Assembly: GCF_042663885.1 (NCBI RefSeq)
Contig: NZ_JBHSXV010000001.1
DNA: 64,000 nt
Source: Aquipuribacter hungaricus
GTDB taxonomy: Bacteria > Actinomycetota > Actinomycetes > Actinomycetales > JBBAYJ01
Reading direction: 5' to 3' (one strand)
The notes below the pieces were generated by a model that was not told the origin of the DNA, searched no databases, and saw only the letters and a program-made list of their open reading frames with translations. Positions 1 to 9,657 of this stretch are shown piece by piece (position 1 is the first letter of the stretch; every line of letters starts with the position of its first letter). Both the position numbers and the translations under genes were made by a program.

Positions 1-342
1 CCGCTCCGAGACCGGGTCGTCGTTGTCGGGCGAGGTGATCCCCGTGCCGCCGGCGCTGGCCAGGGTGGTGGCGCCGGGCGCCTCCTGCAGCACCACGAGG
101 CGCGCGTGGACCCCGCCGGACAGCGGGTCGACGTGCGGCAGGTGGGCGTCGGGCTCGCTCACACCGGCCCGGCGCATGGCCCCGAGCATGTCGGTGCGCC
201 ACACCTCGAAGGGGGCGACGTGGTCGGCGCCCTGGGCTGCGCGCTTGCGCTCCACGACCTCGGGGGTGTCGTGGCTGCGCGCGCGGTCGAACGGTTCGTC
301 GCCGCTGAGGGCGCGGAGCTGGGCGTCGTCCAGGTCAGGCAT
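1..342 (-). CDS. Uracil-DNA glycosylase superfamily protein (3' part beyond the window)
   Basis: Only the first 114 codons are inside the window; the gene runs off the left edge. The ATG at 342 gives a protein starting MPDLDDAQLRAL. The segment HVDPLSGGVHARLVVLQEAPG followed by TGITSPDNDDP resembles the N-terminal part of actinobacterial uracil-DNA glycosylase-like proteins, in which a DP..GG..A..L.L.E.PG strand is followed by an S.DNDDP loop. Such enzymes remove uracil or related bases from DNA, but the catalytic C-terminal half is not visible, so activity cannot be judged. The start overlaps the last codons of the upstream LysR gene by 8 bp, suggesting translational coupling. The family call rests on remembered motif similarity. 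Confidence 0.55.
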   Translation of the reverse strand, partial: MPDLDDAQLRALSGDEPFDRARSHDTPEVVERKRAAQGADHVAPFEVWRTDMLGAMRRAGVSEPDAHLPHVDPLSGGVHARLVVLQEAPGATTLASAGGTGITSPDNDDPVSER

Positions 343-1288
343 GCACCGATTCTGTCGTGCCGGCCCCCCCCAGGGCGAACCCGGCCCCGTCGGCGGTGCT
401 CTCGGCGAGCGCGACGAAGCGGCTGGCGGCCGCCGTGCGCGTCCTGCCGCGGCGCCAGACGAGCTCGATGTGGCGCAGCGGCAGCCCCGGCTCGGGAGTG
501 AGGACGCGCACGCCCGGGTCGGCCACGTCGACGGCCAGCAGCGGCATGACCGAGGCGCCGATGCCGGCGCGGACCATGGCCTGGACGGCCCCGTTGTCGT
601 TGGTGCGGAACACGTAGGAGGGGTCGACGCCGGCGGCCTGGAGGCCCGCGTCGATGCGCCGCTGGCAGGAGTCCATGACCGACTGGCCGATCATCGGCCG
701 CCCCACCAGGTCCCGCAGCGGGAACGACGTCGCGCCCTCCGGCGCCCACGACGGCGGGACGACGACCATCATCGGGTCGCGGCGCACGAGCAGGGACTCC
801 ACCCGGTCGTCGGTCACCGGGCCCACCGCGAAGGCGAGGTCGAGCTCGTCGCTCACCACCCGGTCGGCGAGGTCGTTGACCTCGTCCTCGACCAGGCGCA
901 CGTCCAGGCGCGGGGTCTCCTCGCGCAGCCGGCCGAGCAGCTGGGGCAGCAGCTGGACCGACACCGACTGGAACGTGCCGATGGACAGCCGGCCGCTCGT
1001 GCCTGCCTTCAGCTCGTCGAGCTCCTCGACCGCGACGGCCAGCCGGTCGAGCACCGCGCCGGCGTGGCGCAGCAGCACCCGCCCCGCGGGCGTGAGGGAC
1101 GGCGGGCGCGGGCCCCCGGGACGGTCGAACACCGGCGTGCCGAGCGCCCGCTCGAGGGAGGCGACCTGCTGGCTGATGGCCGACTGGCTGAAGCCGAGGA
1201 CGTGGCCGGCACGGCTGAACGAGCCCTCCTCGGCGACCGCCGCGAGGGCGAGCAGGTGCTTGGTCTCGATGTCCCCGACGGCCGTCAT
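335..1288 (-). CDS. LysR-family transcriptional regulator
   Basis: The N-terminal winged helix-turn-helix (ALAAVAEEGSFSRAGHVLGFSQSAISQQVASLE) is the classic LysR DNA-binding domain. It is followed by a periplasmic-binding-protein-like effector domain, including SIGTFQSVSVQLLPQLLG at the start of that domain. I take the ATG at 1288 (MTAVGDIETKHLL), giving 317 residues. ATGs at 1294, 1300 and 1312 are also in frame, but the last two fall inside an inverted repeat that looks like a LysR operator. The gene is divergent from a small unknown gene at 1475 and overlaps the glycosylase-family gene downstream. The effector is unknown. Autoregulation and control of the divergent gene are expected for the family, not shown. 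Confidence 0.88.
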   Translation of the reverse strand: MTAVGDIETKHLLALAAVAEEGSFSRAGHVLGFSQSAISQQVASLERALGTPVFDRPGGPRPPSLTPAGRVLLRHAGAVLDRLAVAVEELDELKAGTSGRLSIGTFQSVSVQLLPQLLGRLREETPRLDVRLVEDEVNDLADRVVSDELDLAFAVGPVTDDRVESLLVRRDPMMVVVPPSWAPEGATSFPLRDLVGRPMIGQSVMDSCQRRIDAGLQAAGVDPSYVFRTNDNGAVQAMVRAGIGASVMPLLAVDVADPGVRVLTPEPGLPLRHIELVWRRGRTRTAAASRFVALAESTADGAGFALGGAGTTESVHA

Positions 1289-1296
1289 GGTCATAA

Positions 1297-1318
1297 GCAT
1301 AGGCGATCGCATCTATGC
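1297..1318. promoter_or_regulatory. Candidate LysR operator (T-N11-A type inverted repeat)
   Basis: GCATAG (1297-1302) and CTATGC (1313-1318) form 6-bp inverted arms around a 10-bp centre, so the ATAG...CTAT core fits the usual LysR box. A second, wider inverted pair, CATAAG (1292-1297) and CTTATG (1334-1339), flanks it on the side of the divergent gene. The site lies at or just upstream of the regulator start, as expected for autoregulation. Confidence 0.5.
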
Positions 1319-1474
1319 GGGATCATCGTTGGACCTTATGGGCCCGAGTGCCTACCGTTGGGGCAGCACCACGGCACCGCAGGCACCTGACCAGCACGTC
1401 ACCCCCATCCAGCCACGACCGGACGACCGTCCCCCAGCGCAGCGGGACCCGACGCCCGAGAGGAGCACACCGCC

Positions 1475-1798
1475 ATGACCACGAGCACCGTCACCCCCGT
1501 CAGCAGCACCGCCACCGACGCCACCGTCGGCAGCACCCGCTTCGACGCCGCCTCCGTCGTCGCCCTCGCCGAGGTCGTCGACCGCGACGGCCTCGACGCC
1601 CACGCCGCGACCCTCTTCGCCCTCGCCCAGCGCGCGTCGGCCACCGGCGTGAGCCCGGTCCTCGTCGACGTCATGCTCGGCACCGGCGAGCCCTACGTCG
1701 CCCGGCTGCGCGCCTTCACCCGCGTGGGTGCGGCCGTCGCCAGCCCGCGCCAGCACCGCAGCGCCGTCCTCGCGGCCGGCCGCCTCGTCGCCGCCTGA
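1475..1798 (+). CDS. Small protein of unknown function
   Basis: The ORF has 107 codons with a clear GAGAGGAGCAC ribosome binding site just upstream of the ATG. The first 20 residues are Thr/Ser/Val-rich (MTTSTVTPVSSTATD). The rest is predicted mostly helical and Ala/Val-rich, with no signal peptide, cysteine or recognisable domain. It is divergent from the LysR gene, with a LysR-like palindrome between them, so it is the best candidate target of that regulator. I do not recognise a family. Codon use (strong C/G third-position bias) supports a real gene. Confidence 0.65.
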   Translation: MTTSTVTPVSSTATDATVGSTRFDAASVVALAEVVDRDGLDAHAATLFALAQRASATGVSPVLVDVMLGTGEPYVARLRAFTRVGAAVASPRQHRSAVLAAGRLVAA

Positions 1799-1859
1799 CA
1801 GCAGCGACCGGCACGACCTCGACGCCCTCCCCGGCCGACGCCGCGGGGGGCGTCCTGCG

Positions 1860-3449
<1,590 letters not shown>

Positions 3450-3541
3450 ACCCCGGTATCGGCACGCGGCGCGCCGACCCTGAGCCCCGGCGCGCGCGCC
3501 GTGCCCGGCGGGGGCAGCCCCGGCCCGGCGGTCCCCGCCGC

Positions 3542-4456
3542 TCAGGAGGCCAGGAAGCCGGCGACGACGAGCGCCGCCGCCGCGACCACGAGCCAGAACG
3601 CGGAGCGGCCGACCGCCCGCCGGTCGTGGCGCGGCCCCGGTCCCCCGGCCCAGCCCGTGACGAGCACCTGCGCGCCGGCGAGCACGGCCACGAGGACGCC
3701 GGTGCCCAGCAGCATGGTCGCCACGACCGCGCGCACGCCGCCGCCGTCGACCGCGCCGGGCAGCAGGACGAGGGCGGCGACGGTGATGACGAGCACGGCC
3801 AGCAGGGCGGACACCTGGGGCCCCAGCCGCTGCGGCAGCCCGCGGACGCCGGTCCGCTCGTCCTCCTCGGCGTCGGGGATGGTGTTGGCCAGGTGCGCCG
3901 CCACCCCGAGCAGGCCCGCGGCGACGCAGACGGCCGCGGGCGGCCACACGGCGGGGCGCTGCGCGAGGGTCGCCACCGCGGGCAGGACCCCGAAGGCGAC
4001 GGCGTACGGCAGCGGGCTGGCGAGGGTGCCCTTGAGCCCCAGGTCGTAGCCCACCCCGCACGCCACGACGAGCAGCGACACCGCGGCGGCGGCCGGCCCC
4101 AGCAGCAGCGACACGACGACGCAGGCGAGCGCGGCGACGGCGGCCGCCGTCCCCACGGCGCGGCGGCTGACCTGCCCCGCCGCGACCGGCTTGTCGGTGC
4201 GCCCGGCGGCGGCGTCGACCCCGGCGTCCGCCCAGTCGTTGGTCCAGCCGATGACGAGCTGGCCGGCGAGGACGGCGAGGACGACCAGCGCGAGCCGGCC
4301 CGCCGCCAGGTCCGCCCCGAGCACGCCGTAGCCGAGCGCGAACAGGGTCACGGCGACGGTCGGGCCCGCGTGGGCCGCGCGGACCAGGGCGGACGCCCGG
4401 CCGAGGGCGCTGCCGCGGTCGTCCGGGGAGGTCGCGGGGGGTCGCGGGGCGGGCAC
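3542..4456 (-). CDS. UbiA-family prenyltransferase
   Basis: This is an integral membrane protein of 304 residues with about eight or nine helices. The two Asp-rich motifs of the UbiA superfamily are present: NDWADAGVD (NDxxDxxxD) after the second helix, and DAEEDERTG (DxxxD) in the second half. These bind Mg-prenyl diphosphate, so the enzyme should prenylate an aromatic or quinone-type acceptor at the membrane. I chose the GTG at 4456 because longer versions read into the divergent type III polyketide synthase. Its position beside a polyketide synthase, methyltransferase and flavoprotein suggests the acceptor is a phenolic lipid. A role in respiratory quinone synthesis is an alternative. Confidence 0.82.
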   Translation of the reverse strand: MPAPRPPATSPDDRGSALGRASALVRAAHAGPTVAVTLFALGYGVLGADLAAGRLALVVLAVLAGQLVIGWTNDWADAGVDAAAGRTDKPVAAGQVSRRAVGTAAAVAALACVVVSLLLGPAAAAVSLLVVACGVGYDLGLKGTLASPLPYAVAFGVLPAVATLAQRPAVWPPAAVCVAAGLLGVAAHLANTIPDAEEDERTGVRGLPQRLGPQVSALLAVLVITVAALVLLPGAVDGGGVRAVVATMLLGTGVLVAVLAGAQVLVTGWAGGPGPRHDRRAVGRSAFWLVVAAAALVVAGFLAS

Positions 4457-4517
4457 CCTGAGACGGTAGGGCCAGCGAGCGCGAGCGGTGCCGCCGGTGC
4501 TGTCGTACCGTCGGGGC
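4457..4517. promoter_or_regulatory. Divergent promoter region between prenyltransferase and type III PKS
   Basis: Only 61 bp separate the two divergent starts, so the promoters must overlap. No clear -35/-10 pair was identified. A GGGGC element lies just upstream of the PKS ATG at 4518 and could act as its ribosome binding site. Confidence 0.35.
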
Positions 4518-5600
4518 ATGTCGGTCATCGCCGCCGTGGGCAGCGCGGTACCTGACCACCGGTACCCCCAGGCGGAGATCACCGAGGCCCTCGGGGTCAC
4601 GGTGCTCGGCGAGGCGCACCTGGACCGGCTCCCGGTCATGCGGCGCCTCCACACCTCCTCCCAGGTCGCCACCCGCCACCTGGCGCTGCCGCTGGAGCGC
4701 TACGCCGACCTCGGCGGGTTCACCGCCAGCAACGACGTCTTCATCGAGGTGGGCCTCGACCTCGCCGAGAGGTCCGTCCGCCGGGCGCTCGACGCGGCCG
4801 GGCTGGTGCCGGAGGACGTCGACCTGGTCATGAGCGTCTCGGTCACCGGCGTCGCCGCCCCGAGCCTGGACGCGCGGCTGGTGGCCCGGCTCGGGCTCCG
4901 GCCGGACGTCAAGCGGCTGCCGGTGTTCGGGCTCGGCTGCGTCGCGGGCGCGGCGGGCGTCGCCCGGGTCCACGACTACCTGCTCGGCCACCCCGACGAC
5001 GTCGCCGTCCTCGTCTCGGTCGAGCTGTGCTCCCTCACCCTGCAGGCCGACGACCGCTCGATGGCCAACCTGGTCGCGAGCGGGCTGTTCGGCGACGGGG
5101 CGGCCGCCGTCGTCATGACCGGCACCGGCCGCGCGGCGGGCGGGTCCCCCGACGACGGCCGCCCGCGCCCCCGCGTCGTGGACACCCGCAGCCGGATGTA
5201 CCCGGGCACCGACCGGGTGATGGGCTGGGACATCGGCACGACCGGGTTCAAGATCGTCCTGGACCAGTCCGTGCCCGACGTCGTCGAGAGCTACCTGCGC
5301 GAGGACGTCGAGAAGTTCCTCGCCGACCACGGGCTCACCGTCGCCGACATCGGGACCTGGGTCGCCCACCCGGGCGGGCCGAAGGTGCTCGAGGCCGTGC
5401 AGCGCAGCCTCGACCTGCCCGAGGGCGCGCTGTCGCTCACCTGGGACTCCCTCGCCGCGGTCGGCAACCTGTCCAGCGCGTCGGTGCTCCAGGTGCTCGA
5501 GGCCACCATGCGCGAGCGCCGGCCGGAGCCCGGGAGCGCCGGGCTGCTGCTGGCCATGGGCCCGGGCTTCTGCGCCGAGCTCGTCCTGCTGTCCTGGTGA
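4518..5600 (+). CDS. Type III polyketide synthase (chalcone/stilbene or alkylresorcinol synthase family)
   Basis: The 360-residue protein has the thiolase fold and full catalytic triad of type III PKSs: Cys141 in FGLGCVAGAAG, His284 in VAHPGGPKV and Asn317 in AVGNLSSAS. The GFKIVLD and SRMYPGT segments are also typical. Such enzymes extend a CoA-linked starter with malonyl-CoA and cyclise it to alkylresorcinols, alkylpyrones or related phenols in the cytoplasm. The start at 4518 (MSVIAAVGSAVPDH) removes ten upstream residues that lie in the divergent promoter. It is followed with GTGA overlaps by an ICMT-like methyltransferase and a flavoprotein. This is the srsA-srsB-srsC order known from Streptomyces griseus phenolic lipid synthesis. 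The starter and product are not predictable here. Confidence 0.9.
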   Translation: MSVIAAVGSAVPDHRYPQAEITEALGVTVLGEAHLDRLPVMRRLHTSSQVATRHLALPLERYADLGGFTASNDVFIEVGLDLAERSVRRALDAAGLVPEDVDLVMSVSVTGVAAPSLDARLVARLGLRPDVKRLPVFGLGCVAGAAGVARVHDYLLGHPDDVAVLVSVELCSLTLQADDRSMANLVASGLFGDGAAAVVMTGTGRAAGGSPDDGRPRPRVVDTRSRMYPGTDRVMGWDIGTTGFKIVLDQSVPDVVESYLREDVEKFLADHGLTVADIGTWVAHPGGPKVLEAVQRSLDLPEGALSLTWDSLAAVGNLSSASVLQVLEATMRERRPEPGSAGLLLAMGPGFCAELVLLSW

Positions 5601-6142
5601 GCGCCACCGGGTGGGCCTTCCTCGGCCTGGTCGTGCTCGTGGGGTGCGCGCGCCTGGTCGAGCTGCGCGTGGCCGCCCGCCACCTGGCGTGGGCCCGGGC
5701 CCGCGGCGGCGTCGAGCGGGGCGCCGGGCACTACCCGGTCATGGTGGCGCTGCACCTGGCGCTGCTGGTCGGGGCACCCCTGGAGGTGTGGCTGGCCGAC
5801 CGGCCGTTCGTCCCCGGCCTGGCGGTGGCGATGCTCCTGCTGCTCGCGGCCGCCCATGCCCTGCGCTGGTGGTGCATCCGCAGCCTCGGCATGCAGTGGA
5901 ACACCCGGGTCGTCGTCGTCCCCGGCCTGCCGCTCGTGGCCCGGGGGCCCTACCGGTACCGCTGGCTGCGCCACCCCAACTACGTCGCGGTCGTCGCCGA
6001 GGGCATCGCCCTGCCGCTGGTCCACGGCGCCTGGCTCACCGCGCTCCTGTTCAACGTGGCCGACCTCGTGCTGCTGGCGTGGCGGGTGCGCGTGGAGGAG
6101 CAGGCGCTGGCCGAGCTCGCAGGCCCGCGGTCGGCGGTGTGA
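5597..6142 (+). CDS. Isoprenylcysteine carboxyl methyltransferase-like membrane methyltransferase (SrsB-like)
   Basis: This is a small integral membrane protein of 181 residues with four or five hydrophobic helices. The C-terminal signature RGPYRYRWLRHPNY (about 115-128) and the later RVEEQALAE segment match the ICMT/phospholipid methyltransferase superfamily, which binds SAM at the membrane surface. The GTG start overlaps the PKS stop (GTGA), so the two are co-translated. In S. griseus the equivalent enzyme, SrsB, O-methylates alkylresorcinols; the same role is inferred here from gene order. Bacterial ICMT-like proteins do not normally act on prenylated proteins. Confidence 0.82.
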   Translation: MSATGWAFLGLVVLVGCARLVELRVAARHLAWARARGGVERGAGHYPVMVALHLALLVGAPLEVWLADRPFVPGLAVAMLLLLAAAHALRWWCIRSLGMQWNTRVVVVPGLPLVARGPYRYRWLRHPNYVAVVAEGIALPLVHGAWLTALLFNVADLVLLAWRVRVEEQALAELAGPRSAV

Positions 6143-7206
6143 GCCGGCACGACGCGGACCTCGTCGTCGTCGGCGGCGGTCCGGTGGGCCTGGCGACCGC
6201 GGTCGGCGCCGCGCAGCAGGGTCTGTCGGTCGTCGTGCTCGACCCCCGCGAGGGACCGGCGGACAAGGCGTGCGGCGAGGGGCTCATGCCGGGGGCGCGG
6301 GCCTCGCTCGAGCGGCTCGGGGTGCGCCTGCGGCCGGGGCCGGACGCCCACGAGATGGTGGGCATCCGCTACCTGTCCCCGGGCCACGTCGCCGAGGCGC
6401 GCTTCCGGGCGGGCCCCGGGCTGGGGGTGCGGCGGACGGTGCTGTCGGCCGCGCTCCAGGCCCGTGCCGAGGAGGTCGGCGTGGTCCGCGAGCGGGTCCG
6501 GGCGGGCACCCCGGTCGACGACGGCGACGGCGTCCTCGTGGGCGGGCTGCGCGCGCGATGGTGCGTCGCCGCCGACGGCCTGCACTCCCCCACCCGTCGC
6601 GCGCTGGGGCTCGACGTCCCCCCGCCCCGCCGGCCCGCGGGCGGCGCGCGTCCCGACGGTCGCCGCTTCGGGCTGCGCCGTCACTACCGGACCGCCCCGT
6701 GGGGCTCCCACGTCGACGTGCTGTGGTCGCGCGACGCGGAGGCGTACGTGACACCGGTCGCCCCGGACGTCGTCGGCGTCGCGGTGCTCACCTCTGCCGA
6801 CGGCGACCTCGACAGCCACCTGGCGCGCTTCCCCGGTCTCGCCGCCCGCCTGGCCGGCGTCCCGCACGCCTCCACCACGCGGGGGGCGGGGCCGCTGCGC
6901 CAGGTCGCCCGCCGCCGGGTCGCGGGCCGGGTGCTGCTCGTCGGTGACGCCGCGGGCTACGTGGACGCGCTCACCGGCGAGGGGATCGCCGTGGGCCTGG
7001 CGTGCGCGCGCGAGGCCGTCGCGTGCGTCGTGGCCGACGACGCGTCCTCCTACGAGCGCCGCTGGCACGCCGCGAGCCGCCGCTACCGCCTGCTCACCGA
7101 GGGGCTGCTCGCGGCGTCGTCGGTGCCGGTGCTGCGCCGGGGGCTGGTGCCGGCCGCGGAGCGCCTGCCGCGGCTGTTCGGTGCCGTGGTCGACCGGCTG
7201 GCCTGA
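6139..7206 (+). CDS. FAD-dependent monooxygenase/oxidoreductase (SrsC-like)
   Basis: A Rossmann FAD-binding motif GGGPVGLATA lies near residue 10, followed by the KACGEGLMP segment. The second FAD-binding GD motif is in VLLVGDAAGYVDALTGEGI at about 264-282. Length (355 residues) fits single-component flavoprotein hydroxylases and geranylgeranyl-reductase-like proteins. It starts with GTG overlapping the methyltransferase stop (GTGA), so it belongs to the same transcript. By analogy with SrsC it may hydroxylate a methylated alkylresorcinol to a quinone-type product, but reduction of a prenyl chain (a geranylgeranyl reductase-like role) is a fair alternative given the nearby UbiA gene. Confidence 0.83.
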   Translation: MSRHDADLVVVGGGPVGLATAVGAAQQGLSVVVLDPREGPADKACGEGLMPGARASLERLGVRLRPGPDAHEMVGIRYLSPGHVAEARFRAGPGLGVRRTVLSAALQARAEEVGVVRERVRAGTPVDDGDGVLVGGLRARWCVAADGLHSPTRRALGLDVPPPRRPAGGARPDGRRFGLRRHYRTAPWGSHVDVLWSRDAEAYVTPVAPDVVGVAVLTSADGDLDSHLARFPGLAARLAGVPHASTTRGAGPLRQVARRRVAGRVLLVGDAAGYVDALTGEGIAVGLACAREAVACVVADDASSYERRWHAASRRYRLLTEGLLAASSVPVLRRGLVPAAERLPRLFGAVVDRLA

Positions 7207-7209
7207 GCC

Positions 7210-7848
7210 GTGGCCGACCTGGCGGAGGTGCTCCGGCTCGCGGCGGCCGGGGTCTTCCCGCCCGTCGACGGCGGCTGGGAGCGGGTGCCGCCGTGGCGCG
7301 ACGGCGTGGAGGCCGTGGTCGCGCTCACCGGGCACGCGTTCCTGGCCGTGGCCGACGACGTGGACGACGCCGCGCTCGCGGCCCTGCGGCCCGACGGCCT
7401 GGGCGGGGCGCACGACCCGCGCCTGGTGACCGCGCTCGCAGCCGGCGGCTGGGTCGACTCCCTCGACGTGCTGCTCGCCGCGACCGGCGGCGGCCGCCCC
7501 GCCGAGGAGTCCCGGCTGGTGGCCCGGGAGGACCTGTCGGCGCACCCCCGTGCCGTGGCGGCCCGGGCGCTGCGCGGCGAGGTCAGGGTCGTCGGCCGCC
7601 CGGGCGCCGACCCGTCGCTGGTGACGGTCGGGGCGGGGGTCGCCGGGCTCACCGAGCTGGGCGCCGAGGTGGTCGCGGGTACCGACGGGGCACGCCTGGT
7701 CGCCGACGTGGTCGCCTCGCTCCCGGCGGGCTCGCCGGTCCTCGCCGCGGTGGCGCCCGGCAACGCCCGGTCCCTGCGCAGCTTCCTGCGGGCGGGGTTC
7801 CGGCCGGTCGGCAGCGTGCAGGTGTACCGGCCCGCCCGGCGGCGCTGA
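7210..7848 (+). CDS. Protein with GNAT-like C-terminus, last gene of the PKS cluster
   Basis: A GTG start three bases after the flavoprotein stop gives 212 residues. The C-terminal part (VLAAVAPGNARSLRSFLRAGFRPVGSVQVY) has the N..S..FL..AGF..VG pattern of GNAT acetyltransferases. The central part lacks an obvious acetyl-CoA Q/RxxGxG/A loop. The first half (GVFPPVDGGWERVPPWR..GVEAVVALTGHAFL) is not a family I recognise. It probably acts with the upstream biosynthetic genes or modifies their product. The substrate is unknown and the acetyltransferase call is tentative. Confidence 0.6.
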   Translation: MADLAEVLRLAAAGVFPPVDGGWERVPPWRDGVEAVVALTGHAFLAVADDVDDAALAALRPDGLGGAHDPRLVTALAAGGWVDSLDVLLAATGGGRPAEESRLVAREDLSAHPRAVAARALRGEVRVVGRPGADPSLVTVGAGVAGLTELGAEVVAGTDGARLVADVVASLPAGSPVLAAVAPGNARSLRSFLRAGFRPVGSVQVYRPARRR

Positions 7849-7894
7849 CCGGACCGACGCCCTGACCCGGCGCCCCGGCCGTGACCGGCGGCGC

Positions 7895-9133
7895 TCAGGC
7901 GGGGACGGGCACCCGGGTGGGGTCGGCGAACACCTGCTGCAGCGCGACGACGGCGCCGCCGCGGCTGGCCGCGGTGAAGCCGAGCCGCGACGCCCGCACC
8001 TCGACCCCGCCCGCGTCGGGCGCCACGACCCGCTCGAGCAGGGTGTGGACGACGAAGGGCCGCAGGTGCTCCTCGAGCACGGCGAAGTACCCGCCGAGCA
8101 CGAGCGCCCGGGGGTTGACGATGGTGACGAGCACGCTGGCGCCGAGGCCCAGGGCGATCCCCACCCGCTGCAGGGTCTCCAGGGTCGCCACGTCGCCGGC
8201 GGCGGCCCGGGCGTTGATCTCGTCGAGCCGGACGTCGATGTCCGCGTCGCCGTCGAGCACCGGGTCGTCGGGGCCGCGCGCGCAGCCGGCCAGGAGCACG
8301 CCGAGGCCGACCTGGGTCTCCCAGCAGCCGACCCGGCCGCAGCCGCACACCTCGGGACGCGGGTTGAGGGGGGCGTGGCCGATCTCGCCGGTGAAGCCGC
8401 TCGAGCCGCGCAGCAGCTCCCCGCCGACGATGACGCCGCAGCCCACCCCGACCTCCCCGGCCAGGTAGACCAGGTCGTCGACGTCGCGGCCGACCCCGAG
8501 CGCGTGCTCGGCGATGGCGCCGAGGTTGGCGTCGTTGTCCACGGCCACCCGCACGTCCCCCAGGCCGAGCGCGGCGTCCAGCTGGGCGGCGAGCTCCGTG
8601 CCCGTCCAGCCGAGGTTCGGCGCCAGGGCGACGCGGCCGCGGCCGGAGTCGACGAGGGCGGGCACCGCGACGGTCACGCCGACCACGGAGCTGCCTCCGG
8701 CGGACAGGGTCGCCAGCGCCTCCTGCAGGCAGCGGACGACCAGCGCGATCGCCCCCCGCTCCCCGAGGGCGCGCATGTCCGCGGGGGCGCGGCGGGACAG
8801 GACGACCTCGTGGGTGAGGTCCAGCGCCGTGACGTCGACGAAGTCGGCGTTGACCTCGACGCCGACGCCGACGACCCGCCCCGGGGCCAGGCCCACGGTC
8901 TGCCCGGGCCGGCCGACGCTGCCGACGCGCTCGACCTCGCCCTCGCCGACCAGGCCGCGCTCGACCAGCTCGGCGACGAGGCTGGACACCGTCGCCTTGT
9001 TGAGGCCGGTGTCCGCCGCGATCTTGGCGCGCGAGCGGGGGCCGGCGTCACGGAGGTGGCTGAGGACGAGGCTGAGGTTCGACCGGCGCACGGTGAGCTG
9101 GTCGGCCGGAGCCGCGGTCACCCGGGTCGACAT
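7895..9133 (-). CDS. ROK-family transcriptional regulator
   Basis: This 412-residue protein has an N-terminal winged helix-turn-helix (SRAKIAADTGLNKATVSSLVAELVERGLV) and a C-terminal ROK/sugar-kinase fold. Hallmarks are the DNDANLGAIAEH segment, the GVGCGVIVGGELLRG phosphate loop and the zinc motif CGCGRVGCWE near residue 263. XylR/NagC-type members of this family repress sugar uptake and catabolism genes. No sugar genes are next to it: it converges on the PKS cluster and is divergent from a WXG100-like pair, so its regulon is probably elsewhere. The ATG at 9133 is the natural start. Confidence 0.88.
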   Translation of the reverse strand: MSTRVTAAPADQLTVRRSNLSLVLSHLRDAGPRSRAKIAADTGLNKATVSSLVAELVERGLVGEGEVERVGSVGRPGQTVGLAPGRVVGVGVEVNADFVDVTALDLTHEVVLSRRAPADMRALGERGAIALVVRCLQEALATLSAGGSSVVGVTVAVPALVDSGRGRVALAPNLGWTGTELAAQLDAALGLGDVRVAVDNDANLGAIAEHALGVGRDVDDLVYLAGEVGVGCGVIVGGELLRGSSGFTGEIGHAPLNPRPEVCGCGRVGCWETQVGLGVLLAGCARGPDDPVLDGDADIDVRLDEINARAAAGDVATLETLQRVGIALGLGASVLVTIVNPRALVLGGYFAVLEEHLRPFVVHTLLERVVAPDAGGVEVRASRLGFTAASRGGAVVALQQVFADPTRVPVPA

Positions 9134-9279
9134 CCCGTCATCCCCCTCGTCGTCGGTCGGAGCACCGCCCGGAACCCTAGCCCGGGCCGCACGGGCCTGT
9201 GGACGGCGCCCGCGGCGGTCCCGCCCGCGCCCCTAGCGTCACCGGTGCCGGGGAGGGCCCGGCACGGGGGTGGGGGCTG

Positions 9280-9657
9280 ATGACGTCGGGGGCAGGGCCG
9301 GGGGCGGCGTGGGCCGGCGGCGGGGCGGACGGGCTCTGCCTGGTGGTGGACACGGCCGCCGTCGACGAGGCGGAGGCGCGGGCGGACCGGGTCCGGCAGG
9401 CGGTCCTCGACGCGGCCGAGGGCCTGGACCGGCTGCCGGTCGCCGGTGTCGTCGTCGGCGCCGACCCGCTGCTGGACGCGCTGGCGGACCTGGGGCGGCA
9501 GTGGCGGGCGGGACTGGACGCCTCCGCGCGCGAGGCGCAGGACCTGGCCGGCGCCCTGCGCGAGGCCCGCACGGCGTACGCCACGGTCGAGCGGGAGGCC
9601 GTCCTGGCGGCGCAGGACCTGCGGGACGGGGTCCCCGGACCGCGGACCGGCCGGTGA
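9280..9657 (+). CDS. Small helical WXG100/ESX-like protein
   Basis: The ORF has 125 codons, with a GGGGGTGGGGG stretch upstream of the ATG acting as ribosome binding site. After a Gly/Ala-rich N-terminus the protein is almost wholly helical, with heptad-like Ala/Leu spacing (VDEAEARADRVRQAVLDAA; LADLGRQWRAGLDAS). Size, helical hairpin character and immediate coupling (GTGA) to a larger WXG-containing protein fit a type VII secretion partner. No exact WXG motif is present in this subunit. No ESX ATPase or membrane component is in the window, so export by type VII is inferred only. Confidence 0.55.
   Translation: MTSGAGPGAAWAGGGADGLCLVVDTAAVDEAEARADRVRQAVLDAAEGLDRLPVAGVVVGADPLLDALADLGRQWRAGLDASAREAQDLAGALREARTAYATVEREAVLAAQDLRDGVPGPRTGR

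Noticed and set aside
7849..7894. A terminator hairpin between the GNAT-like gene and the ROK gene
   Set aside because: GGCGCC/GGCGGC complementarity is patchy and weaker than the other hairpins in the window.
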